NCBI RefSeq assembly: GCF_030867095.1
Contig: NC_081824.1
Location: 349,592,203-349,656,202, forward strand
Reading direction: 5' to 3'
DNA: 64,000 bases
Source of the DNA: Alligator mississippiensis
Lineage: Eukaryota > Chordata > Crocodylia > Alligatoridae
Position numbers and translations under genes: made by a program. Below the pieces are notes generated by a model that had not been told where the DNA came from, did not search any database, and was given only the letters and a program-made list of their open reading frames with translations. How positions within the stretch are numbered: the first letter of the stretch is position 1; each line of letters begins with the position of its first letter. Positions 49,401 to 53,039 of the stretch are shown piece by piece.

Positions 49401-50563
49401 AATAGAGAATGTAGTTCTAATTCTGAAGGCCATTAAATAGCTCTACTAGCTTCTGAACATCTTATGCTATTGCAAGTTTATGCTTATTTGTGTGTTCTTT
49501 CACAAAGATAAATTTAAGAATGTGCCTGTTTTTGCAGGGCCAACCCTTGTAAAATTTTCAAACACTTTACATGCAAGAACAGATTCAGTCAGAACACATC
49601 ATACTAGTAGTATAAGGGTGCGTACAGACATTCAGGGCAGGAGGGGGCACTAAAAATAGCCCAGTGCCAGGGAGAGGGTAGGAAAAGCACAGCCTTGAGA
49701 CTGGGGTCAACAGCTAGGCTTCCCAGCCCTGGGCTTGAATTGGAAACTGTACAGATGTTCAAGACAGATGAGTTGAAAAATGGACAACCCAACCTAAAGT
49801 TAGGTGTACCTCAGAGGTAGGTTTAGCTTTGATTGATCTAAAAACAGCTGATCCAATTTAAGTGTCCTGAACTTATGTACTATTTGCACTAAGATTGACT
49901 TGTGTAAGGTCCACATCTAGGTGAACTAAGTTTGATTGGGTAGCCATTTTCAACGCAGTCTAACCTTCCCCTAATGTCTGTACCTAACCTAAGAGCAGAC
50001 TTGGTGCTTTGCAGTTTGGTCCTCAACTTGAAAGGTAAGAAATAAAATCTCATGGGAAGAACTAATAGTTTTGGTTTGCTTTATGTTTGTCTAGCTTGCG
50101 CAAAGTGAAACATGAAAAAACATTATCTTGTTCTAAAAGAAAAAACTATCTCTAATTCTAATTTTCTAATGCAGTTGTTTTCGGTGGAAAACCGCAAGTT
50201 TCTACTTCATTAATATGTTTGGGTTTAGAAGTTTTAATAAATCTTTAATATTTTCAGGGAGGAGATATCACTAAACAAGATGGAACAGGTGGACGGTCCA
50301 TTTACGGAGAGGCATTTGAGGATGAGAACTTTGAAGTGAAACACACTGGTCCTGGATTACTCTCAATGGCAAATAGGGGCCGAGACACAAATAATTCTCA
50401 ATTTTTTATTACACTTAAAAAAGCAGAACACTTGGACTTTAAACATGTGGTATTTGGATTTGTGAAGGATGGCATGGATGTTGTAAAAAAGATGGAATCT
50501 TTTGGTTCTCCCAAGGGAGCAGTGAGCAGAAGAATTGTTATTACAGACTGTGGACAAATATAG
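1386..50563 (+). CDS. RANBP2: RANBP2 / Nup358 nucleoporin, 28 of 29 coding exons (5' partial)
   Basis: RANBP2 forms the cytoplasmic filaments of the nuclear pore. It binds RanGTP through four Ran-binding domains, anchors SUMO-RanGAP1/UBC9, acts as a SUMO E3 ligase, recruits kinesin-1 and BICD2, and ends in a cyclophilin domain. The spliced exons translate to a close match of the vertebrate protein along its whole length. In order they give the helical TPR-like N-terminus (exons 2-15), a linker with FG motifs, RanBD1, zinc fingers, RanBD2, BICD2-binding segment, RanBD3 (all exon 20), IR1-M-IR2 SUMO-ligase region (exons 21-23), RanBD4 (exons 26-28) and cyclophilin (exons 28-29). All introns are GT..AG and every phase is compatible. 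Exon lengths sum to 10,236 nt including the stop (about 3,411 residues). The protein is larger than human (3,224), largely because of an extra zinc-finger module array. Exon 1 is outside the window. Exon numbers here follow the human gene. Confidence 0.97.
1933..2044 (+). CDS. RANBP2: RANBP2 exon 3
   Basis: Acceptor after a long pyrimidine tract ('ctttctttctag'), donor 'gtaagt'; 112 nt. It encodes [20 protein letters not shown] and the following residues of the TPR domain. The 725-nt intron that follows is AT-rich with no recognisable element. Confidence 0.95.
2770..2922 (+). CDS. RANBP2: RANBP2 exon 4
   Basis: 153 nt (51 codons, phase 0). It encodes [20 protein letters not shown] and [20 protein letters not shown], part of the TPR-like N-terminal domain; almost identical to the mammalian protein. 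Confidence 0.96.
2923..4853 (+). other. RANBP2: RANBP2 intron 4
   Basis: 1.9-kb intron. A GC-rich stretch at about 3480-3910 (C-run at 3569-3578) interrupts otherwise AT-rich DNA. Its base composition and its 'atttaca...ttagattcaatacatgta' edges suggest a decayed member of the TATTTAC-terminal DNA transposon family seen intact at 28.2 and 45.5 kb, but I cannot define its ends. Confidence 0.5.
4854..5084 (+). CDS. RANBP2: RANBP2 exon 5
   Basis: 231 nt (77 codons). It begins [20 protein letters not shown] and ends [10 protein letters not shown], matching the mammalian N-terminal helical domain. Donor 'gtgtgc'. The 409-nt intron after it holds nothing recognisable. Confidence 0.96.
5494..5639 (+). 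CDS. RANBP2: RANBP2 exon 6
   Basis: 146 nt, phase 0 in and 2 out. It encodes [20 protein letters not shown] through [13 protein letters not shown]. Acceptor 'tctctag', donor 'gtattc'. Confidence 0.95.
5973..6042. repeat. 32-bp tandem duplication in RANBP2 intron 6
   Basis: Two consecutive 32-bp units and the start of a third, each opening with 'cagaaatatttctgt' (third: 'cagaaac'), begin at 5973, 6005 and 6037. The core 'agaaatatttct' is itself palindromic. A local replication-slippage duplication is the simplest explanation. Confidence 0.75.
6190..6382 (+). CDS. RANBP2: RANBP2 exon 7
   Basis: 193 nt. It encodes (S)[19 protein letters not shown] through [17 protein letters not shown]. Donor 'gtaagt' directly follows CAA. 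The following intron is short (244 nt). Confidence 0.96.
6627..6717 (+). CDS. RANBP2: RANBP2 exon 8
   Basis: 91 nt. It encodes [20 protein letters not shown] and [10 protein letters not shown]. Acceptor 'tctactag', donor 'gtaaca'. The next intron (819 nt) is AT-rich, with no recognised element. Confidence 0.95.
7537..7746 (+). CDS. RANBP2: RANBP2 exon 9
   Basis: 210 nt. It encodes (G)[37 protein letters not shown] and [20 protein letters not shown], ending ARHDIG. Donor 'gtaaga'. The segment around FERGISRER is more variable relative to mammals than the flanks. Confidence 0.95.
8104..8238 (+). CDS. candidate alternative (poison) exon in RANBP2 intron 9
   Basis: Between exons 9 and 10 there is a 135-nt segment with a textbook acceptor ('cttgacatttcag') and a strong donor ('gtgagtattt'). 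Its length is a multiple of three, and in the frame inherited from exon 9 it reads [20 protein letters not shown] and onward for 41 codons. It then meets in-frame TAA just before the donor. Human RANBP2 protein joins exon 9 directly to exon 10, so this would be an alternative cassette exon whose inclusion ends the protein early. Splice signals are what I see; use in vivo is inference. Confidence 0.35.
8402..9743. mobile_element. hAT-like non-autonomous DNA transposon nested in another repeat
   Basis: Left end 'cagggctgggcaaaatatgg' and right end 'ttgcccaccccag' are imperfect inverted repeats of the hAT type. The flanks 'gggtaact' and 'gggtagct' fit an 8-bp target-site duplication with one change, which leaves the exact right boundary uncertain by a base. 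The 1.34-kb GC-rich body has no transposase. It holds two hairpin-like units, around 8715-8820 and 9190-9300, in which 'cactcgcagcccg' is mirrored by 'cgggctgcgagtg'. Confidence 0.6.
10431..10457 (+). repeat. poly(C) tract, 27 bases
   Basis: An uninterrupted run of 27 C in the GC-rich repeat nest of intron 9. Its length may be unreliable in the assembly, since such runs are prone to sequencing error. Confidence 0.9.
11283..11461 (+). CDS. RANBP2: RANBP2 exon 10
   Basis: 179 nt. It encodes (G)[19 protein letters not shown], the [20 protein letters not shown] segment, and ends ICLLDLE. Donor 'gtaggg'; a short 81-nt intron follows. Confidence 0.96.
11543..11718 (+). CDS. RANBP2: RANBP2 exon 11
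   Basis: 176 nt. It encodes [20 protein letters not shown] through [20 protein letters not shown] and KKA. Acceptor 'gcaaaaacag', donor 'gtaagt'. The following 325-nt intron has no recognised element. Confidence 0.96.
12044..12167 (+). CDS. RANBP2: RANBP2 exon 12
   Basis: 124 nt. It encodes (L)[19 protein letters not shown] and [18 protein letters not shown]. Donor 'gtaagt'. The 364-nt intron after it is AT-rich and featureless. Confidence 0.95.
12532..12693 (+). CDS. RANBP2: RANBP2 exon 13
   Basis: 162 nt (54 codons). It encodes [20 protein letters not shown], the [20 protein letters not shown] segment, and ends [10 protein letters not shown]. Very close to the mammalian sequence. Confidence 0.97.
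12694..15743 (+). other. RANBP2: RANBP2 intron 13
   Basis: 3.05-kb intron. At about 12988 'ccagggctgtgcaatatgtg' looks like a hAT-type terminus, followed by C-rich DNA to about 13110. Positions 13150-13900 are a moderately GC-rich stretch I cannot classify. A CR1 fragment on the minus strand occupies about 13950-14790. The remainder (14800-15740) is AT-rich with nothing recognised. Confidence 0.6.
13950..14790 (-). mobile_element. CR1 LINE fragment, 3' end of ORF2 (minus strand)
   Basis: The tail lies at 13959 ('ttcatagaagtagggtcgga'). Reading the minus strand, the C-terminal part of the CR1 reverse-transcriptase ORF follows, including [60 protein letters not shown] and [12 protein letters not shown]. 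The frame is broken at the latest around 14420-14455, so the copy is dead. Compared with the copy at 34.5 kb it is older and diverged. It is 5'-truncated, as usual for CR1. Confidence 0.9.
15744..15881 (+). CDS. RANBP2: RANBP2 exon 14
   Basis: 138 nt (46 codons). It encodes [20 protein letters not shown] and [14 protein letters not shown]. It corresponds to the human segment beginning ASEIVEYEEDAHITFAILDA, one of the more diverged parts of the N-terminal domain. An 82-nt intron follows. Confidence 0.95.
15964..16110 (+). CDS. RANBP2: RANBP2 exon 15
   Basis: 147 nt (49 codons). It encodes [40 protein letters not shown] and ends SVIEK. Donor 'gtatgc'. Confidence 0.96.
16111..17929 (+). other. 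RANBP2: RANBP2 intron 15
   Basis: 1.8-kb intron. More than half is a DNA transposon with perfect terminal inverted repeats at 16606-17595 (separate entry). The flanks are AT-rich and show nothing else. Confidence 0.8.
16606..17595. mobile_element. non-autonomous DNA transposon, perfect 20-bp TIRs (Tigger/mariner-like)
   Basis: Positions 16606-16625 read 'caggtttccctcaatttatg' and 17576-17595 are its exact reverse complement. The 990-bp interior is GC-rich and has no transposase ORF. The CAGG..CCTC terminus resembles the pogo/Tigger branch of Tc1/mariner (Tigger1 begins CAGGCATACCTC). The left flank ends in TA as expected for a TA duplication, but the right flank is CA, so the duplication, if that is what it was, has decayed. 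Family assignment is inference. Confidence 0.75.
17930..18112 (+). CDS. RANBP2: RANBP2 exon 16
   Basis: 183 nt (61 codons). It encodes [20 protein letters not shown] and [19 protein letters not shown], a serine/proline-rich linker after the helical N-terminus. An 84-nt intron follows. Confidence 0.96.
18197..18280 (+). CDS. RANBP2: RANBP2 exon 17
   Basis: 84 nt (28 codons): [20 protein letters not shown] then CQQVEALK. Highly conserved with mammals. Confidence 0.97.
18281..20626 (+). other. RANBP2: RANBP2 intron 17
   Basis: 2.35-kb intron. Positions about 19370-20150 are less AT-rich than the rest and contain several medium open frames on both strands, but I recognise no protein family and no terminal repeats. 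The remainder holds nothing notable. Confidence 0.5.
20627..20762 (+). CDS. RANBP2: RANBP2 exon 18
   Basis: 136 nt. It encodes [20 protein letters not shown] and [16 protein letters not shown]. Donor 'gtaagc'; a 133-nt intron follows. Confidence 0.96.
20896..20993 (+). CDS. RANBP2: RANBP2 exon 19
   Basis: 98 nt. It encodes (V)[19 protein letters not shown] and [13 protein letters not shown]. Donor 'gtgatg'. Confidence 0.96.
20994..22274 (+). other. RANBP2: RANBP2 intron 19
   Basis: 1.28-kb intron. At about 21370-21900 there is a moderately GC-rich segment with 'ccagctgacaattggctaat' and 'catgcacgtgcggcctaaag' that looks like an interspersed repeat of unknown family. It shares general style with the block at 43.0-43.7 kb. 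I could not define its ends. Confidence 0.45.
22275..28017 (+). CDS. RANBP2: RANBP2 exon 20 (giant exon: RanBD1, zinc fingers, RanBD2, BICD2 region, RanBD3)
   Basis: 5,743 nt, 1,914 codons plus one base, uninterrupted. It opens [20 protein letters not shown] after acceptor 'tttttaag'. Order: FG-containing linker (22275-23080). RanBD1 from 23084 ([20 protein letters not shown]). Zinc fingers about 23605-25570, eleven of the W-x-C-x2-C-x10-C-x2-C Nup153/RANBP2 type. FG-rich linker. RanBD2 from 26214 ([20 protein letters not shown]). BICD2-binding area near 26836 ([17 protein letters not shown]). RanBD3 from 27099 ([20 protein letters not shown]). FG motifs such as KFVFGSES and GSLFGFSF follow. 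All three RanBDs keep the WKERG and LMRREQVLK-type Ran-contact motifs. RanBD1 reads RFAESKEW where human has RFDVESKEW, one residue shorter. The open frame runs past the donor 'gtaagc' at 28018, but the next conserved residues are in exon 21. Confidence 0.98.
24123..25592 (+). repeat. RANBP2: four tandem copies of a 369-bp two-zinc-finger module within exon 20
   Basis: Copies start at about 24123, 24489, 24858 and 25227; spacing is 366, 369 and 369 bp, so the frame is kept. Each unit encodes a linker with SFKFGQ or a variant, a WYC finger ([20 protein letters not shown] type), the linker [20 protein letters not shown], and a WDC finger ([20 protein letters not shown] type). I count 11 base differences in 369 between the second and third copies, so the array is recent or recently homogenised. 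Three more fingers lie upstream, giving 11. These fingers bind RanGDP in Nup153 and RANBP2 and contact CRM1 in RANBP2 (family knowledge). Confidence 0.93.
28178..28758. mobile_element. DNA transposon with 'TACTGTATTTAC' inverted termini
   Basis: The left end 'tactgtatttacccaagtac' is mirrored by the right end, whose reverse complement reads 'tactgtatttgcttgattag'. TA dinucleotides bound both ends. The 0.58-kb interior is GC-rich, with a C-run near 28700, and contains no transposase. The termini match those of the longer element at 45456-46618, so this is a family. A TA duplication points to Tc1/mariner-like origin, but this is inference. Confidence 0.65.
28850..29065 (+). mobile_element. old LINE/SINE-type retroposon fragment
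   Basis: The pattern 'ttaagaacataag', 'tccatctagcccgtatcctg', 'ctctgacagtggcagagata', 'taatctatcccct', 'atagccatttacagatctct' matches an abundant interspersed repeat of turtles and crocodilians. It is diverged and internally shortened. I do not assign it to a named family. Confidence 0.55.
29958..30180 (-). mobile_element. hAT-like MITE
   Basis: On the minus strand it begins 'cagaggtgatcaacttgtag' followed by 'catgtgcaccacaagtggca'. This parallels the 'ggggtcggccac...acgcatgcc' terminus at 8283, a common hAT MITE start. The other end is not clearly definable. Confidence 0.45.
32212..32865. mobile_element. PIF/Harbinger-like MITE with TTA duplication
   Basis: TTA lies on both sides (32209-32211 and 32866-32868). 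The left end reads 'gggtatggacacacat' and the right end, in reverse complement, 'ggacagaagtaatgcctg'. Further in, 'aacttttgaaacctttttga' pairs with reverse-complement 'aacacttcgaaatgtttcat'. TTA/TAA duplications are the hallmark of Harbinger elements, and crocodilian genomes carry Harbinger-derived MITEs (Chompy). The interior is GC-rich and non-coding. The TIRs are diverged. Confidence 0.5.
34523..35505 (-). mobile_element. CR1 LINE, 5'-truncated, with long open ORF2 C-terminus
   Basis: On the minus strand this is the 3' third of a CR1 element. An uninterrupted frame of 273 codons (34615-35436) begins near the reverse-transcriptase catalytic motif ([20 protein letters not shown]). It continues through PLE..., [40 protein letters not shown] and [20 protein letters not shown]. 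It is followed by the short 3' UTR and the tail with two 'gattcata' units at 34523. The open frame and clean tail mark it as the youngest CR1 in the window. It lacks ORF1 and most of the reverse transcriptase, so it is a dead-on-arrival copy. Confidence 0.93.
36856..37023 (+). CDS. RANBP2: RANBP2 exon 21 (SUMO E3 IR1 region)
   Basis: 168 nt. It encodes (V)[40 protein letters not shown] and [14 protein letters not shown]. This is IR1, the stretch that holds SUMO-RanGAP1 with UBC9 and supports E3 activity. The SUMO-interacting VLIVYEL core is intact. Confidence 0.96.
37299..37391 (+). CDS. RANBP2: RANBP2 exon 22
   Basis: 93 nt. It encodes (D)[19 protein letters not shown] then [11 protein letters not shown]. 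It lies between IR1 and IR2 (M region). The tail is poorly conserved relative to human. Confidence 0.94.
37392..39727 (+). other. RANBP2: RANBP2 intron 22
   Basis: 2.3-kb intron. A plus-strand CR1 relic fills about 38560-39590 (separate entry). The stretch 37392-38550 is AT-rich with nothing recognised. The last 24 nt (39704-39727) may be exonic if the upstream acceptor is used. Confidence 0.75.
38560..39590 (+). mobile_element. CR1 LINE relic, sense strand
   Basis: It contains a decayed version of the CR1 reverse-transcriptase C-terminus. '[20 protein letters not shown]' and '[20 protein letters not shown]' correspond to the FADDTKL...[15 protein letters not shown] segment of the copy at 34.5 kb. 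Later 'ggctggactagatggccttg' and 'cagccctactttcctatt' give the 3' end. Several breaks in frame; clearly older than the 34.5-kb copy. Confidence 0.88.
39728..39933 (+). CDS. RANBP2: RANBP2 exon 23 (IR2 region)
   Basis: It encodes (G)[59 protein letters not shown] and LMKKTQEVK, the second internal repeat (IR2) of the SUMO E3 region. Two acceptors fit the frame. 'tgtctgtag' ends at 39727 (206 nt). The stronger 'tttctgctttcag' ends at 39703 and would add 24 nt (VICSVLSVG before MACED). I chose the shorter form because the extra residues are hydrophobic and not in the human protein. Donor 'gtagga'. Confidence 0.85.
39934..41799 (+). other. RANBP2: RANBP2 intron 23
   Basis: 1.87-kb intron. It contains an alternating purine-pyrimidine microsatellite at about 41325-41480. 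Otherwise I see no recognisable structure. Confidence 0.8.
41325..41482. repeat. imperfect (TA/CA/TG) alternating purine-pyrimidine microsatellite
   Basis: About 160 bases of 'acgtacatgtgtgtatatat', 'atacacatacatacataaat' and 'cacacccacacacacgagtg' type sequence. The mixed composition points to an old, interrupted dinucleotide/tetranucleotide tract that could adopt left-handed DNA. Confidence 0.85.
41800..42037 (+). CDS. RANBP2: RANBP2 exon 24
   Basis: 238 nt. It encodes [20 protein letters not shown] and onward, ending [20 protein letters not shown] then VQ. Acidic and Ser/Thr-rich linker between the E3 region and RanBD4. It includes PVDLS, a match to the PxDLS motif, also present in human. 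Donor 'gtggaa' is weaker than its neighbours. The 586-nt intron that follows is AT-rich and featureless. Confidence 0.93.
42624..42722 (+). CDS. RANBP2: RANBP2 exon 25
   Basis: 99 nt. It encodes (G)[19 protein letters not shown] and [13 protein letters not shown]; contains FG dipeptides. Donor 'gtaagc'. Confidence 0.96.
42723..43979 (+). other. RANBP2: RANBP2 intron 25
   Basis: 1.26-kb intron. Positions 43060-43660 are a GC-rich block made of degenerate repeated units such as 'gggagtgccagttaggtgac', 'ctgactggcat', 'caccaatcagctgatcagct'. It is probably a DNA-transposon relic; family unknown. Otherwise AT-rich. Confidence 0.6.
43060..43660. repeat. GC-rich interspersed repeat with internal degenerate units
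   Basis: It opens with 'caatcccaacaatcgcactt' and 'gcgataatgggattgaggat'. It then shows at least four palindromic CAGCTGA/TCAGCTG-centred segments (around 43270, 43350, 43500 and 43570), each next to 'ggctctggtgcactc' or a variant. I could not delimit terminal repeats. Confidence 0.5.
43980..44122 (+). CDS. RANBP2: RANBP2 exon 26 (start of RanBD4)
   Basis: 143 nt. It encodes (D)[39 protein letters not shown] and EPIVSLPE, the acidic leader and first strand of the fourth Ran-binding domain. Confidence 0.96.
44526..44789 (+). mobile_element. tRNA-Gly-derived SINE with 12-bp target-site duplication
   Basis: The first 70 bases resemble tRNA-Gly(GCC). 'gttgtgcttcagtagtagaa' stands for the tRNA's GTTCAGTGGTAGAA (A box), 'ctgccatgcagaagacc' for the anticodon arm with GCC, and 'gttcaattcctag' for the B box. 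The 264-bp insert lies between perfect 12-bp direct repeats 'ctacaggtgtac' (44514-44525 and 44790-44801), the mark of LINE-mediated retroposition. I do not recognise a named family. Confidence 0.72.
45456..46618. mobile_element. 1.16-kb DNA transposon with 'ATTACCGTATTTACT' inverted termini
   Basis: The left end is 'attaccgtatttactcaaat'. The right end, reverse-complemented, is 'attaccatatttacttgaat'. Inside the left end 'aatataaccctgattataaa' resembles the 'tcgaatataagacgacccc' motif of widespread reptile MITEs. No transposase ORF; the longest frames inside are short. Same family as 28178-28758 by termini. A TA duplication is possible. Confidence 0.65.
47832..48105 (+). CDS. RANBP2: RANBP2 exon 27 (RanBD4 core)
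   Basis: 274 nt. It encodes [60 protein letters not shown] and ends [10 protein letters not shown]. All Ran-contact motifs are present. The 180-nt intron that follows has no feature. Confidence 0.97.
48286..48620 (+). CDS. RANBP2: RANBP2 exon 28 (end of RanBD4, first half of cyclophilin)
   Basis: 335 nt. It ends RanBD4 with [20 protein letters not shown]. The cyclophilin domain opens at 48438 ([20 protein letters not shown]) and runs to the exon end with [10 protein letters not shown]. The catalytic Arg equivalent of cyclophilin A R55 is kept (F-F-R). The preceding His54 position is Phe, unlike human RANBP2 and cyclophilin A (F-H-R). Confidence 0.97.
48621..50257 (+). other. RANBP2: RANBP2 intron 28
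   Basis: 1.64-kb intron. It holds a Harbinger-like MITE (49616-49989). The rest is AT-rich and contains no recognised element. Confidence 0.8.
49616..49989. mobile_element. PIF/Harbinger-like MITE with TAA duplication
   Basis: The inverted ends 'gggtgcgtacagacatt' and, reverse-complemented, 'ggttaggtacagacatt' agree at 13 of 17 positions. TAA stands at 49613-49615 and again at 49990-49992, a 3-bp duplication typical of Harbinger. Length 374 bp, no ORF of note. The size, ends and host lineage make a Chompy-type crocodilian MITE likely, but I have not compared it with a consensus. Confidence 0.68.
50258..50563 (+). CDS. RANBP2: RANBP2 exon 29 (second half of cyclophilin, stop)
   Basis: 306 nt including TAG. 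It encodes [60 protein letters not shown] and ends [11 protein letters not shown]. As in human RANBP2 the cyclophilin A Trp121 position is His (EHLDFKH). F113 is Phe here, as in cyclophilin A, where human RANBP2 has Val. Confidence 0.97.
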   Translation, partial: GGDITKQDGTGGRSIYGEAFEDENFEVKHTGPGLLSMANRGRDTNNSQFFITLKKAEHLDFKHVVFGFVKDGMDVVKKMESFGSPKGAVSRRIVITDCGQI

Positions 50564-50766
50564 AATCATTGGTTTAACCTCATACCAATAATCTTTTAAC
50601 AGCCTAAGTTGAAGTTTACCTGTTGGCCAATTATGTTCAGCATTTTGAAATGAACACTTCTGATGTATAAATGTAAAATTTACAGCTTTATAGCCAAGTA
50701 TTTTTTTTTAATGTGTTCTAATTGATTTTGCATGTTGTGAAATAAAACAGTTCAAGCACTGGTGCA
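50564..50766 (+). other. RANBP2: RANBP2 3' UTR
   Basis: About 200 nt between the stop and the first good poly(A) site. AT-rich with 'tgtaaaatttacagc' and a T-run at 50701. Longer forms ending at later AATAAA signals (for example near 51225 and 51492) cannot be excluded. Confidence 0.7.
50741..50746 (+). terminator. RANBP2: poly(A) signal AATAAA for RANBP2
   Basis: AATAAA 178 nt after the stop. It is followed about 20 nt later by 'agcactggtgcatttcaggt' and then 'tgtatttgttattctg', a plausible cleavage site with a GT-rich downstream element. Confidence 0.7.
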
Positions 50767-52279
50767 TTTCAGGTGTATTTGTTATTCTGACATTTGTATT
50801 AAATGTCCATTTTCAAATTAAATCCTAGTCTTGTTAAAGCAATGGTCTGTGTCTTCACTTTGGTTTGTACAAGGAATATTACCGTTTCAGCTATTCTGGG
50901 TTGCTGCTCTGATGTATCAACATCTTGAGTAAGAGGATTTAGTATGGAAGTGCTGGAGACATGTGGAAACAGCTAATGGATTCACCTTTTAACATCATCC
51001 CTGTAAGCAGGACCACTTTGTTTTATACACTAAAGGCTTGTATTGGCTACTTGGTAGTGTTGTGAGTCGTATTTGGGTACCTGAACACTGATGTTGGTAA
51101 ATTACTGCCTGTGTAAGGTTGTTATAGGCTTTCATTGTCAAGATCTAATGGATACATTAAGGTCTCTTTTTGTCATTAGGCTTTTCTGCACATATTATTC
51201 CTATGTACAGAGGATACTACTAATAAAATATTTGACTATAGGATAAATGAACCTAGTAACGCTTATTGGGTGGGAAAACTGGAAACAAAAAAACAAACCC
51301 TGAAAACTACTGTTCTGCAGACTTGCATCAAATGTTACCGGATGACCTTTTTGTCACCATGCTGCTTGAATCATTTGGGGCAAATGCAGTTTTTAGTTCT
51401 TTTTATGATAGCTTGTTTCTGCTGAATGGCAAATGTTGGCTTAAATTTAGTACAGAGCAACAAAGTAATTGTGTAAATTACACTTATTAATAAAGAGGGT
51501 TTTTTCTGTTAAACCTTTTATAAACATGATTAATGAGTTAAAGCAATTTAATTACGAAAGTTTTGTGAAGTATGTAGGTAATGTGTGAATCCTTCATATA
51601 TAAAAAACAATCTTTTCACTTTTAATAAAATACGTTATTCATAATGTCAGTTTTGTAAAATAATCAGTTTTACAATATGAATTAAGCTAGAAAAGGTGGG
51701 GAGGATTGCAGAAATGTGTTTTCTGTTCTGTTCTTTCTTTGTGACTTTTTAAAAGTAAACAAAATGTAAAGCATCCATGGTTTTCTGTTGCTTTAAACTT
51801 GTGGAGCTAAATAAACGAGTCTGGAGCTTTCCATCCTCATGACTTCAAACTGTAGTTGAGTAGCAACAAGATTCAAATCACCATGATTTTATTACACTTT
51901 ATCAATAGATAGTTATATAAAAAATAGTTCAATGTAAAATGAAACTTTTTGCATTGTTTTTGCCTAAATTTAAATAAAATTGAATTGGGAATTTGGTGTG
52001 TTTTTTCTGGTCTACTGGTATAAAAGCAATCAAGGAAACAGTGAACTTCTGAATTGTTTCTTAACTTCAGCTCTACCAGAATTCCAAAACATTTTAGTAA
52101 AGTTGGGATATTTTAGGATGAGTGTAGAAAGATGTAATGTTTAGATCGTTCTAAATACCTTTTTAAACACCATTGGGTCAGAGTTTTTAGTGAATTATCT
52201 GCAGTAACTCCCACGCTCTCTTTGAGTGACAGTTATTGTAGAACCTATATCACTGTTTAAGTGCATCTCAGGCTATTCT

Positions 52280-52460
52280 TTCCTGAGGTGTCATTTCTGT
52301 ACTCATCAATGTGAAACTTCATTTGCCCTTTTTGTTGTCCATTCACTCAATTTCTAAGATCCTCTTGCAGTTCTCTAGTCAGCTGCTGTTCGTACCATTT
52401 TGAATGACTTAGTGTCATCTGCCAACTCAGTCATGTCACTATTCGTCTTACCTCAAACCA
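52280..52460 (-). mobile_element. old CR1/L3 LINE fragment
   Basis: 'aaacttcatttgcccttttt', 'taagatcctcttgcagttct' and 'gaatgacttagtgtcatctg' parallel the segment 'gaactgcatcctgttgtttt...tttgtgtcatctgcaaactt' of the CR1 at 34.5 kb, on the same strand. Strongly diverged; probably an ancient amniote L3/CR1 copy. Confidence 0.65.
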
Positions 52461-52709
52461 CCTATGAACATACAAAATTGTTTGTGCACACCCCTTGCAG
52501 ACCCCACTTCATATTCCTAGGGATCTACTGAACTCAAGGAGGTGGCCAACTAATTTTGTAGGTGGATCCCAGGGCTGGCTGCTATTTTCATGGGTTGGCA
52601 GGCCCCCCTATACTTCTGGGCAAGGGTCCCTGGCAGTCCTGCTCCTCCCTGGAGGTTGTCAGATGACTCCAACTGCCACTTAAATTGCTTAACAATGTTT
52701 CCCTTAATG

Positions 52710-52749
52710 GCTTCTGTAGGCCTAATCAGGGGATTAAGCCTACAGAAGC
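52710..52749. repeat. near-perfect 40-nt hairpin
   Basis: Arms of 18 nt ('gcttctgtaggcctaatc' and the reverse complement of 52732-52749) match at 17 of 18 positions around a 4-nt loop 'aggg'. It lies a few hundred bases from the end of the hAT transposase relic. It may belong to a foldback element; no function is implied by the sequence alone. Confidence 0.8.
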
Positions 52750-53039
52750 TGTTAACTGATGCTGTATTAAGCACTCTAGTTTAATATTTGATTTTAAAGT
52801 GCTTAAAGTTATGCATGCCATGAATTGTAACTAATACCATCTCAGCATTTAGTTAAACTCTAAACTGAAGTATCTTATTAAAATAAATTTATGTACAGCA
52901 TGAATGCTAACTAATATCAGCTATTTACACTTTGTTAACTAATGTCAACTATATATGCTGTATTAAAGGACATAAAAAGGAGTTTACTAAAACTAAATGA
53001 TAACCTTGAGACAAGCAATTTGTGCTAGGTATTAAATGC

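Noticed and set aside
51224-51495. Further AATAAA hexamers downstream of RANBP2
   Set aside because: They could be distal poly(A) sites, but AT-rich DNA gives many such hexamers and the signal at 50741 suffices.
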